A stretch of 30,078 bases of DNA, from positions 1 to 30,078 of the forward strand of contig DMOG01000023.1 of assembly GCA_003453595.1 (NCBI GenBank), written 5' to 3'. The notes under the pieces are model-generated. The model worked only from the letters and a program-made list of their open reading frames with translations, was not told the origin of the DNA and made no database searches. The position numbers were made by a program, and so were the translations under genes. Source of the stretch: Candidatus Uhrbacteria bacterium (GTDB taxonomy: Bacteria > Patescibacteriota > Patescibacteriia > UBA9934). Shown here piece after piece: positions 22,872 through 29,930 of the stretch. Within the stretch, counting starts at the first letter, position 1. Every line of letters begins with the position of its first letter.

Positions 22872-23846
22872 ATGCCTAAAATAATCACAATTGGCTCGGC
22901 GACACGCGATGTTTTCCTTGCTTCTAAACATTTTCAAACAATTAAAACTGACATTTTTCCAACTGGTCTAGCAGAATGTGTTCCGTTGGGAAGTAAAGTG
23001 GAGGTCGAGACTGTTGTGAGGACCACTGGCGGAGGTGGCACTAATACGGCCGCGACTTTTGCGTCTTTAGGATTTGATACCACAGTAATCACCAAAGTTG
23101 GCGATGATAACACTGCCCAGGCAGTACTTGATGATCTAAAAAAATTCAAGGTCAGGACATCGCTTATCAGACATGTCGCCAAAGGAACAACCGGATACAG
23201 TGTTTTGCTAACAAATAAAGAAGGGGAAAGAACAGCGCTGGTCCATCGAGGAGTAGCAAAAGAATTCAAACACGCTGATATCCCATTTTCAAAACTTAGA
23301 GCTAAATGGTTATACATGAGTTCACTGGGGGGAAATCTGGTGCTAGCAAAAGAAATCATTGCATCGGCTCGTAAATATAAAACTTTGGTTTGTTTTAACC
23401 CAGGCAAAGACGAATTACAAAAAGGTTTGCGAGCTTTTTCATCAATACTTAATGACCTGACGATTTTAAATTTGAATCTTGAGGAGGCACAAATCTTAAG
23501 TGGTTTGCAAACAAATAATATTAAAAAACTTTGCACTGCCATTGCTCGACCTGGCCTAACTCTAATTATCACTGATGGACCAAATGGCGCCTATGCTCAC
23601 CTAGATGGCATCACTTGGTTTGTGAGACCACAGGGTAAAAAAGCAATTTCTCGAACTGGTGCTGGTGATGCATTTGGCTCTGGCGTGGTGGCTGGATTAG
23701 CAAAAGATATGGGCATTGATGATGCATTGCGACTTGGAATACTAAACGCTGAATCAGTGATTGGATCATTTGGAGCCAAGATTGGAATTTTGAAATACTG
23801 GCCAACCCAAACTCAACTTAAAAAAATAAAAGTAAAACTTATTTAG
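22872..23846 (+). CDS. PfkB-family carbohydrate kinase
   Basis: 324 aa ribokinase-fold sugar kinase using ATP. The first PfkB signature is seen in VRTTGGGGTNTAATFASLGF (from about residue 49). The second is SRTGAGDAFGSGVVAGLA, with catalytic Asp266. LIITDGPNGAYA precedes the nucleotide site. It heads an operon with the dehydrogenase and a hypothetical gene (1-nt gaps). The gene lies downstream of DUF2090, as in the domain pair of IolC. Substrate could be a keto-sugar acid, ribose or a similar sugar. The 5' side is a pyrimidine-rich stretch without an obvious ribosome site or -10. Confidence 0.9.
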   Translation: MPKIITIGSATRDVFLASKHFQTIKTDIFPTGLAECVPLGSKVEVETVVRTTGGGGTNTAATFASLGFDTTVITKVGDDNTAQAVLDDLKKFKVRTSLIRHVAKGTTGYSVLLTNKEGERTALVHRGVAKEFKHADIPFSKLRAKWLYMSSLGGNLVLAKEIIASARKYKTLVCFNPGKDELQKGLRAFSSILNDLTILNLNLEEAQILSGLQTNNIKKLCTAIARPGLTLIITDGPNGAYAHLDGITWFVRPQGKKAISRTGAGDAFGSGVVAGLAKDMGIDDALRLGILNAESVIGSFGAKIGILKYWPTQTQLKKIKVKLI

Positions 23847-23847
23847 T

Positions 23848-24834
23848 ATGACAAAAATCTTTCTAACCAGAATGATTCCTGGACCAGCTCTTAAGGAACT
23901 AAAAAAACGCAAGAGTCTACAAATTGATATTTACGAAAAGGATCAAAAGATTTCGCACCAAGAACTTCTTAAACGGGTCAAAGGAATTGATATTCTTATT
24001 CCTCTTTTAACAGAGAAAATTGATGCGCAAGTTATGGACGCGGCTGGCCCCCAGCTTAAATTGATTTCAAACTACTCAGTTGGTTTTGATAATGTTGATC
24101 TGGAAGAAGCAAAAAAACGAGGAATAAATGTTACCAACGCTCCCTGCTGTGAAAGCAGCGAATCAGTTGCCGAGCATGCCATTGCTTTTATCTTTGCACT
24201 TTCTCACCGCATCGTTGAAGCCGATGCCTTTGTAAGATCTGGAAAATATAAAGGTTGGGATCCAAATCTCTTAACAGGAACGGATTTGCTTGGAAAGACT
24301 GTGGGAATTGTTGGATCTGGCAGAATTAGTAGTGCTATCGCTCGCCGACTGCATGATGGCTTTGGAGTGAAAATTATTTACACTGACATCAAACGAAACA
24401 AAGATTTTGAAAAAGCTTACAAAGCAAAATACAAAACAAAAGAACAATTACTCAAAGAAGCTGATGTTGTCAGCCTACATGTACCACTTCTACCATCAAC
24501 ACGACACTTAATCAGCACTAAAGAATTTAAGTTAATGAAAAAGACTGCTTTTCTTGTTAACACATCCCGTGGACCAATCGTGGATGAACTGGCATTGATC
24601 AAAGCTTTGCAGAAAAAACAAATTGGCGGTGCAGCTCTTGATGTTTATGAATGCGAGCCAAGCATTGATTGCAACCCACGCGACAATTATGAGCTTCGAA
24701 AGCAACCAAATGTGATTCTCACACCGCATATTGCATCATCAACCATCGAGGCCAGGCAAATGATGACTACTGTGGTAGTGAAAAATATTCTTGCCTACTT
24801 AAATAAAAAATCTTTACCAAATAAAGTAGCCTAA
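23848..24834 (+). CDS. D-isomer-specific 2-hydroxyacid dehydrogenase
   Basis: 328 aa NAD(P)-dependent oxidoreductase of the glyoxylate/hydroxypyruvate reductase type. The cofactor loop is TVGIVGSGRISSAIARRL, where the third Gly of GxGxxG is Ser. The catalytic triad is in place: Arg241 in VNTSRGPIVDE, Glu270 in DVYECEPS and His294 in LTPHIASST. It starts 1 nt after the PfkB stop. It would reduce a 2-keto acid or oxidise a 2-hydroxy acid, perhaps a product of the neighbouring aldolase-like protein (inference). Confidence 0.93.
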   Translation: MTKIFLTRMIPGPALKELKKRKSLQIDIYEKDQKISHQELLKRVKGIDILIPLLTEKIDAQVMDAAGPQLKLISNYSVGFDNVDLEEAKKRGINVTNAPCCESSESVAEHAIAFIFALSHRIVEADAFVRSGKYKGWDPNLLTGTDLLGKTVGIVGSGRISSAIARRLHDGFGVKIIYTDIKRNKDFEKAYKAKYKTKEQLLKEADVVSLHVPLLPSTRHLISTKEFKLMKKTAFLVNTSRGPIVDELALIKALQKKQIGGAALDVYECEPSIDCNPRDNYELRKQPNVILTPHIASSTIEARQMMTTVVVKNILAYLNKKSLPNKVA

Positions 24835-24835
24835 T

Positions 24836-25522
24836 ATGCAAAATAACAATGGGCCAAAATATTATCAATATATTATTGCCGCAGTTTTGATAATCGTTGG
24901 CATAATTCTTGTTGCCTCTTCGCTAAAAAATGACAAAGTAGAACTATTACCTGAAGCACGCGATGCAACGGACCAAACAACCCGAGTTGTTGATGCGACA
25001 AATTTTGAATATATAATTCCAGAAGATTGGGAATTTTACGATAATGCGCTGGAGGATATTCAGTCACTACAAGATGATCAAATAATAAGTTTTGGTATAG
25101 TTCGAGATCCAATTGATGATAATTATGTTTACTTTGCAACACACAATGTATTCAAAGAAGCAGGCGAAACATTAATTAGTCTTTACAAATATAATGAGGA
25201 TGATTATTCTTTTGAAAGATTGTGGCGAAAAACATTCACAATAGATGACGAAAATAAAATACTTGATGTCAGTCCATACTGGCCTACTATGCATGTCCTT
25301 GGCTATGAGAACCATAATCTTATCGTGCTTTTCCAGCCAGTAGATGGTTCACCTGGACCATGTTCAAGTCCTTGGCTAATGGGATGGGAAGACCGAGCAA
25401 CGCGCAATATGATGAGCATCGATCTAAATGTGCCATACGAAGGATTCACAGAATACACACCGTCTGATGAAGTAATCGACATAGCAAAAGATGCAGTCGA
25501 TGAATGCGAAGACCTAATGTAA
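24836..25522 (+). CDS. Membrane-anchored protein of unknown function
   Basis: 228 aa, not recognised. A single N-terminal helix (YIIAAVLIIVGIILVASSL, about residues 10-28) is followed by an acidic, extracytoplasmic domain with many Asp, Glu and aromatic residues (FEYIIPEDWEFYDNALEDI). Cys residues in GPCSSPW and DECEDLM might form a disulfide. It begins 1 nt after the dehydrogenase stop and is the last gene of that operon, with a terminator after it. Confidence 0.75.
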   Translation: MQNNNGPKYYQYIIAAVLIIVGIILVASSLKNDKVELLPEARDATDQTTRVVDATNFEYIIPEDWEFYDNALEDIQSLQDDQIISFGIVRDPIDDNYVYFATHNVFKEAGETLISLYKYNEDDYSFERLWRKTFTIDDENKILDVSPYWPTMHVLGYENHNLIVLFQPVDGSPGPCSSPWLMGWEDRATRNMMSIDLNVPYEGFTEYTPSDEVIDIAKDAVDECEDLM

Positions 25523-25526
25523 AACA

Positions 25527-25560
25527 TAAATCACCCCATGATATGCGGGGTGATTTTTTA
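25527..25560 (+). terminator. Intrinsic terminator
   Basis: Stem AATCACCCC / GGGGTGATT with an 8-nt loop and a T-run, just after the stop at 25522. Confidence 0.92.
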
Positions 25561-25598
25561 TTTCCCCAATCCTGTCGCCTGTTGATCGCGTTGTCTAG

Positions 25599-25633
25599 CT
25601 TTCTACTTTTAACTTTGCACTTTCAACTTCTCA
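25599..25633. repeat. Degenerate heptamer repeat (CTTTNNA)
   Basis: Five consecutive 7-bp units starting CTTTCTA, CTTTTAA, with the last drifting to CTTCTCA, in a gap between convergent genes. They are followed by a C-run. Confidence 0.65.
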
Positions 25634-25644
25634 CCCACCCCCCC

Positions 25645-26181
25645 CTATTTCACTGGCATCATGTAATAGGTTTTGTCTGGTAAATATAGCTCAATAGAAT
25701 ATTCTGACTCTGCAATACCGTGTTCAAGTCGATACGCTTCCATGGCTGGATATGCTTTTATTACCCCGATTAGGTATGACAAGGAATTTTTAAACGGTAA
25801 TGAGACAACAATATACTGTGCTTGCTTAATATCTTTTACTGCATAGGCGTCCCGATCAATCATCATAGCTTGCACTTCATCTATCAAAGATCCAACTTCG
25901 CTACGAAGTTCTGACTCTTCAACTACGGCTGGATTGCCATAGTACAGTCCCATACCAAGAATTGTATCAACCCCATCTGCGGAAAGTTTTTGATATACCT
26001 CGTCAAAAACTGGTCCAACATCGTTAAACGAACCATCATGTTCTTGATAAACAAGTGTATAAGGACCCATGGCTCGTTCATCGACAACAACAGAGTCGAA
26101 TGCTCCCAAAAACCACAGATATCCAGCAATTAACAAGGTGGCAAGCACTATAAGTACTAAAAGATATTTAATAATACGCAT
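25645..26181 (-). CDS. Membrane-anchored GyrI-like (TEX264-like) domain protein
   Basis: 178 aa. An N-terminal helix (YLLVLIVLATLLIAGYLWFL, residues 5-24) is followed by a GyrI-like small-molecule binding fold (SHS2-type). Matching features are GPYTLVYQEHDGSFNDVGPVF, ILGMGLYYGNPAVV and LRSEVGSLI. GyrI-like domains bind ligands in transcription activators, and a membrane-anchored form is known in TEX264-type proteins. Here no DNA-binding domain is present, so a ligand-binding or protein-sequestering role at the membrane is possible. It is convergent with the preceding operon. A TATAAT at 26200-26195 (minus strand) lies 13 nt before the ATG. Confidence 0.7.
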   Translation of the reverse strand: MRIIKYLLVLIVLATLLIAGYLWFLGAFDSVVVDERAMGPYTLVYQEHDGSFNDVGPVFDEVYQKLSADGVDTILGMGLYYGNPAVVEESELRSEVGSLIDEVQAMMIDRDAYAVKDIKQAQYIVVSLPFKNSLSYLIGVIKAYPAMEAYRLEHGIAESEYSIELYLPDKTYYMMPVK

Positions 26182-26234
26182 AAATAATATAATTATTATA
26201 GATAAATTATAGCACGCCGAGTATAATTTTGCTC

Positions 26235-26263
26235 TTGACTGTATCTGTCAAATACGATATTCT
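26235..26263 (+). promoter_or_regulatory. Promoter of tRNA-Ala
   Basis: TTGACT (26235-26240), a 17-nt spacer, then TATTCT (26258-26263), with a short leader before the tRNA at 26282. Confidence 0.7.
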
Positions 26264-26281
26264 AATGACGCTTTTGAATAT

Positions 26282-26358
26282 GGGCCTGTAGCTCAGCTGG
26301 CTAGAGCACCTGCTTTGCAAGCAGGGGGTCAAGGGTTCGAATCCCTTCAGGTCCACCA
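26282..26358 (+). tRNA. tRNA-Ala (anticodon TGC), CCA encoded
   Basis: A full 77-nt cloverleaf. The 7-bp acceptor stem GGGCCTG/CAGGTCC contains the G3-U70 pair that identifies alanine tRNA. The D arm is GCTC/GAGC, the anticodon stem is CCTGC/GCAGG with loop TTTGCAA, the T arm is AAGGG-TTCGAAT-CCCTT, the discriminator is A and CCA is encoded. Confidence 0.97.
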
Positions 26359-26361
26359 AAA

Positions 26362-26391
26362 AAATACCGACTAACTGTGTCGGTATTTTTT
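26362..26391 (+). terminator. Terminator after tRNA-Ala
   Basis: Stem AATACCGAC/GTCGGTATT with loop TAACTGT (C-G closing) and T6, directly behind the tRNA. Confidence 0.88.
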
Positions 26392-26414
26392 GTCCTCCAA
26401 AACTTTAATGATTA

Positions 26415-27785
26415 TCATCGAACCTCAACGACTGCCCCAACTTCTGCCCAGTTATAAATCCATTCTGCATCATTGTAGGATGTATTAATGCAACCGTGAC
26501 TCATCTTGCTACCGAAATTATTATGCCAATAGGCGGAATGAATGTAATACATGGGTTTAAAACTAAGATTATATTTTACACCGGAAAGATCATAATTTCT
26601 GGCATCACCATCGCCAAAATACCAAGTATAATCTTTCCATAGAATCTTATCTAAAACACTAAACATTCCGATCGGTGATGGATATGAAGCAACACCGGTT
26701 GAAACTAAGAATGCATTTTTTAAAACTCCGTTCTCGTATGCATACAAAGTCTGTCGATCTGTATCAACTAAAATGTATTGACCAGGTTTATCTATATTCT
26801 GTTGCTCAAATCCGAGGGCAATTATTTGCGGATCACCTTCATTTATTACCGTAACTGCTGATCCGGTCATGATCGAAAATGGCTCAAACTCAAGAATTTT
26901 ACGACCAGTCATTTCATAAAAGGCAATTTTTGACTCCCCTCCCTTGGTGGCAACACCAATCTCATCCATACCATCACTATCAACATCACCACAAAAAACA
27001 TTCAAACCAAAATTATTATTCTCAAACGCATCAATCGCAAGAATATATGACAATCGATTGTCCTTCCAATCAAAAAGTTGAACGCGAGTATCAGAATAAC
27101 CAGCCCGGCCAGTAATTAGTTCATCATCACCATCACCATTTACATCAAGTACTGCCACTGTTGCGCCAGTCCCATCGTAAACATCACCCACAAAAAGTTC
27201 TGAAACTAAATTACCTTCGCAATCAAAAACTTTTATATGTGGTCCGCCAGTAATACCTGCGCCAGTTATAATTTCATCTACTCCGTCATTATTTAAATCA
27301 CCAACTGTCACATAAACTCCGCCACGAAAATTTTCATCATAGGCGAAAAATTGATGTTCCAAATTTCCCCAGCCATCAAAAATACGAATATGTGGACCGC
27401 CACCATACATTGCTCCGGTAACTATTTCTCCAGCTCCATCACCATCAACATCTCCCACCGCAACATTTACACCACCAGTAAAATTTTCTGAATAGGCAAA
27501 AAATGAACGAATAAATGATCCATCTTGGCGATAAATAAATACTTCTGAGCTCATGCCTGGACCAGCGCCTAAAATAATTTCACTTATACCATCCCATCCA
27601 GAATCACCAGAAATAATACTGCCTGCACCACGATATGCAGAATCAAATGGGTAAATGACATTTTCCAAACTGCCGTCAGTGGTCAGGAAACGAACTTGGA
27701 CTTGATCATCGCGAGTTTGTGCTGCCAAAGAAAGTGCTGGGGAAAAAAGCGACAAACAAATTGCAACTAATAAAAACTTTTTCAT
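26415..27785 (-). CDS. Secreted L,D-transpeptidase (YkuD) with FG-GAP repeats
   Basis: 456 aa. A signal peptide (MKKFLLVAICLSLFSPALSLAA) leads into a beta-propeller-like region (about residues 35-310) made of FG-GAP/integrin-type repeats, for example VAVGDVDGDGAGEIVTGA and VTVGDLNNDGVDEIITGAG with GGPHIRIFD. These have Ca2+-binding DxDxDG loops. The C-terminal YkuD domain begins near QYILVDTDRQTLYAYENG and has the catalytic motif HSAYW..SKMSHGCINTS (His430, Cys432). It would make 3-3 crosslinks or attach proteins in peptidoglycan outside the membrane. Start choice is firm: a promoter and 8-nt spacing to the ATG. Confidence 0.9.
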   Translation of the reverse strand: MKKFLLVAICLSLFSPALSLAAQTRDDQVQVRFLTTDGSLENVIYPFDSAYRGAGSIISGDSGWDGISEIILGAGPGMSSEVFIYRQDGSFIRSFFAYSENFTGGVNVAVGDVDGDGAGEIVTGAMYGGGPHIRIFDGWGNLEHQFFAYDENFRGGVYVTVGDLNNDGVDEIITGAGITGGPHIKVFDCEGNLVSELFVGDVYDGTGATVAVLDVNGDGDDELITGRAGYSDTRVQLFDWKDNRLSYILAIDAFENNNFGLNVFCGDVDSDGMDEIGVATKGGESKIAFYEMTGRKILEFEPFSIMTGSAVTVINEGDPQIIALGFEQQNIDKPGQYILVDTDRQTLYAYENGVLKNAFLVSTGVASYPSPIGMFSVLDKILWKDYTWYFGDGDARNYDLSGVKYNLSFKPMYYIHSAYWHNNFGSKMSHGCINTSYNDAEWIYNWAEVGAVVEVR

Positions 27786-27793
27786 ACAGCTAC

Positions 27794-27822
27794 AGTATAC
27801 GTTCCAAAAATATTTTTGTCAT
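27794..27822 (-). promoter_or_regulatory. Promoter of leaderless L,D-transpeptidase gene
   Basis: On the minus strand ATGACA, a 17-nt spacer, then TATACT (27799-27794), followed by 8 nt and the ATG at 27785. It is the best leaderless promoter in the window because both boxes are clear. Confidence 0.75.
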
Positions 27823-27899
27823 GCTAAAAATTATTATTTATTTTTTTGCATGTGTGTATAACTTTCTTGAAAAATGTTTTCTTAATGTCAAAACAAGGA

Positions 27900-27905
27900 T
27901 ATAAT
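27900..27905 (+). promoter_or_regulatory. -10 element of histone-like gene
   Basis: TATAAT with a weak -35; it would give a leader of about 145 nt, unusually long for this window. Confidence 0.55.
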
Positions 27906-27941
27906 TTAATCAGAAACGTTTTTTGTTTCTTCGTTGCATGG

Positions 27942-27961
27942 TGATGAGCACGTGCTCATCA
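27942..27961. promoter_or_regulatory. Perfect 20-bp palindrome in leader of histone-like gene
   Basis: TGATGAGCACGTGCTCATCA is perfectly symmetrical. It is extended by GTTGC/GCAAC arms at 27933-27937 and 27966-27970 across a 4-nt internal loop. It lies downstream of TATAAT, so it could be an operator for a dimeric repressor or a leader hairpin. Confidence 0.6.
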
Positions 27962-28056
27962 TGCAGCAACCGATGCACACATGAAAAAAATTCTTTCGCG
28001 GTCGACGAGAGATCATGAGTGACACACAAAAATTTTGAAAGGAGGTGATATCAAAT

Positions 28057-28278
28057 ATGCCAGCCAAGAAAAGAAAAATTGCAAAAAAGAAAGTTGCTAA
28101 GAAGCCAGCAAAGCGAAAGGTCGCTAAAAAAGCTGTAAAAAAAGTAGCTAAGAAAAAAGTTGCAAAAAAGAAAGTTGCTAAGAAGCCAGCAAAGCGAAAG
28201 GTCGCTAAAAAAGCTGTAAAGAAAACTGTAAAAAAAGCCGCTCCAAAAAAGCGAAAAGCAACAAAAAAGAAGAAATAA
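28057..28278 (+). CDS. Histone H1-like Lys/Ala-rich DNA-binding protein
   Basis: 73 aa from the ATG at 28057, set by a perfect AAAGGAGGTGAT ribosome site 6 nt upstream; a GTG at 28045 lies inside that site and is rejected. The protein is almost only Lys, Ala, Val, Arg and Pro with KKxVAKK and PAKRKVAKKAVKK units, as in histone H1 C-terminal tails and chlamydial Hc1/Hc2-type proteins. It probably binds and compacts DNA or binds RNA. Residues 9-28 and 36-55 are an exact repeat. It is one of the few genes here with a strong Shine-Dalgarno sequence, consistent with high expression. Confidence 0.85.
   Translation: MPAKKRKIAKKKVAKKPAKRKVAKKAVKKVAKKKVAKKKVAKKPAKRKVAKKAVKKTVKKAAPKKRKATKKKK
28081..28220 (+). 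repeat. Exact 59-bp intragenic duplication
   Basis: 28081-28139 and 28162-28220 are identical with an 81-bp period (27 codons), inside the histone-like gene. Identity extends to synonymous positions. Confidence 0.85.
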
Positions 28279-28290
28279 TTTCTTCATTTC

Positions 28291-28358
28291 AAAATCCCCG
28301 TCGTTTCGGGAGGAGAATCCGCAAGGAGAGCTCACATCGAAGCGTGCGGGGATTTTTT
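28291..28358 (+). terminator. Large hairpin terminator of histone-like gene
   Basis: AATCCCCG (28293-28300) pairs with CGGGGATT (28347-28354), followed by T residues. An inner stem CGTTTCG/CGAAGCG continues it with a G-U pair, leaving a loop that holds GGAGGAG and AAGGAGAG. It may also serve the convergent nuclease gene. Confidence 0.75.
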
Positions 28359-28360
28359 AT

Positions 28361-29689
28361 TTAAATCAACTTATCTTGTTTTGCTTTTGGAGAGGGTGCT
28401 TTGTCTGTGAATATCTTTACTTCGCCAAATATTCCATCATATCCTGGGCGGATATGAATGTTGCCTGTGCGCATGCGGTTGATACCCTCGGCAATTACTT
28501 CGTCCGATGTATCTTTAATCGTGTCGATCGATACATCAAGCAAAATATCAAATTCTGACCCAAGCTCGGCAATCATACTCTCATACATCGCCTGCACTTT
28601 TTTACTGCTCGTAGATTTAACGCCAAAACTCTCGGCAATTATTTCTTGTAATGGCACGATCGACTTAAATGGGACTTGATTCTTGGGCATTGTTTTAATT
28701 TGTCGATCAGCCAGTTCTGACACGCGTGCGAGAACTCCGATAGTCATCGGCTTTTTGCATATCTTACACCTACCTCCCAGTTTTTTTGTTTGCTCTGGCA
28801 AACACCAAAATCCACAATTAGCACAACCATCAGCATGATATTTACCCTCCTCTGGATAAAACTCAATCGTGTATTTAAATCGATCAATATCTTTATTTTT
28901 CAAAATATCGATGAATGTGTCGTAACTCAAATCTTTTTCTTCAAGCTCAAACACATTCGCCTCGCGCCCGAAGTTGCGCGGGCTATGCGCGTCCGAGTTT
29001 GAGATAAGCATTATGTCATCAAGGACTGAAAGTGATCGGTTCATCAAAGGATCACTTGATAATCCTGTCTCTATCGCATAAATATACTTACTCATTTCAC
29101 CAAAACATTGTTCAAGCGTATCAAAACCAGACTTTGATCCAAAGACCGAAAACCACGGTGTCCAGGCGTGAGCAGGAACAATAATAATTCGATCATCGAT
29201 CTCCTTAAGATTTTTATAAAGCTCTTCGGAATCAATTCCAAGAATTGGTCGGCCGTCTGACTTAAGGTTAAATCCCTTGTCCGACAACCACTTATTAATT
29301 TTCTCAACAGCCTCAATTGATGGCGCAAAAATAATATTATGAATCCGCCTGCACTTATCATCTTTTCGATAAATCTGTGCGACCTCAGTCGTCATCATTA
29401 ATCGCACATCCTTAACAGCGCCTCTCCCCCTTCCCAAGGGGCCACCCATCTCACTTCCCCCCTTACGAAGGGGGGATATAGGGGGGTTCTTCATCCGATA
29501 TAACCCAGGCAGATCTTCCACTAGCTGATCTTTAATTTCCGCAAACCACTTTGGATGCGTAAAATCAGCCGTCCCTAAAATATTCACTCCTTTCTTCGCA
29601 CACCACAACGCATTGTTCTCAAGCGTAAGCTCCTTTGAGCAAGCCCGAGAAAATCTTGAATGCAAATGCCAGTCAGTAATTATGCGCAT
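28361..29689 (-). CDS. PHP-domain nuclease of the endonuclease Q family
   Basis: 442 aa. EndoQ enzymes nick DNA 5' of deaminated bases and abasic sites. Visible features are the PHP metal site with DWHLHSRFSRACSKE (His8 and His10), a Glu in MMTTEVAQIY, VPAHAWTPWF and NSDAHSP. A zinc-finger region follows with Cys residues in DGCANCGFWCLPE and GRCKICKKP. The C-terminal region is GDEV-like DEVIAEGINRMRTGNIHIRPGYDGIFGEV. Between GLYRMK and VKDVRLMMT there is an insertion of about 25 residues (about 67-91) encoded by a G/C-run palindromic repeat. The start is the ATG at 29689, with no clear ribosome site. It is convergent with the histone-like gene. Confidence 0.85.
   Translation of the reverse strand: MRIITDWHLHSRFSRACSKELTLENNALWCAKKGVNILGTADFTHPKWFAEIKDQLVEDLPGLYRMKNPPISPLRKGGSEMGGPLGRGRGAVKDVRLMMTTEVAQIYRKDDKCRRIHNIIFAPSIEAVEKINKWLSDKGFNLKSDGRPILGIDSEELYKNLKEIDDRIIIVPAHAWTPWFSVFGSKSGFDTLEQCFGEMSKYIYAIETGLSSDPLMNRSLSVLDDIMLISNSDAHSPRNFGREANVFELEEKDLSYDTFIDILKNKDIDRFKYTIEFYPEEGKYHADGCANCGFWCLPEQTKKLGGRCKICKKPMTIGVLARVSELADRQIKTMPKNQVPFKSIVPLQEIIAESFGVKSTSSKKVQAMYESMIAELGSEFDILLDVSIDTIKDTSDEVIAEGINRMRTGNIHIRPGYDGIFGEVKIFTDKAPSPKAKQDKLI
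29417..29494 (-). repeat. In-frame palindromic repeat inside the nuclease gene
   Basis: A C-run/G-run repeat (CCCCCCTTACGAAGGGGGGA at its core) encodes NPPISPLRKGG..GGPLGRGRG. The same type of SPLxKGG-coding repeat is a known dispersed repeat in many bacteria. It interrupts the PHP domain without breaking the frame. Confidence 0.75.
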
Positions 29690-29825
29690 ATCATCATTTC
29701 AAAAACCAATATCTATTTAATAATTCTTTTTTAAGCTTATCACAATTTCCATGCGACAGCACTCCGAGGTATGAACTCATGGGTTGCTCAATCCTACTAT
29801 TGTCACTAGAAAACTAATTAAACAC

Positions 29826-29853
29826 AAAAGGGCGGCTCTTCTCAGAACCGCCC
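29826..29853 (-). terminator. Terminator of partial GC-rich gene (cassette 3)
   Basis: Read on the minus strand, GGGCGGTTCT pairs with AGAGCCGCCC across a 4-nt loop, followed by TTTT. It lies about 80 nt after the stop at 29931. Confidence 0.85.
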
Positions 29854-29866
29854 CACGATTAGGACT

Positions 29867-29901
29867 CAAGGAACAAGGATCAAGACACCAGGAACCAGAA
29901 G
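29867..29901. repeat. Degenerate heptamer repeat (CAAGGAA type)
   Basis: Five 7-bp units beginning CAAGGAA and CAAGGAT and ending CCAGGAA, CCAGAAG. They lie between the stop and the terminator of the partial minus-strand gene. Confidence 0.65.
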
Positions 29902-29930
29902 TTTCCAGGTTATCTAGATCCAAGCTCCAA

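Noticed and set aside
28081..28220. Possible CRISPR or tandem array
   Set aside because: The repeat is coding and in frame, with two copies only and no cas genes.
28051..28335. 94-aa minus-strand frame (Phe/Leu/Ser-rich) opposite the histone-like gene
   Set aside because: It is the mirror of Lys codons and has no start signals. It passes through the terminator.
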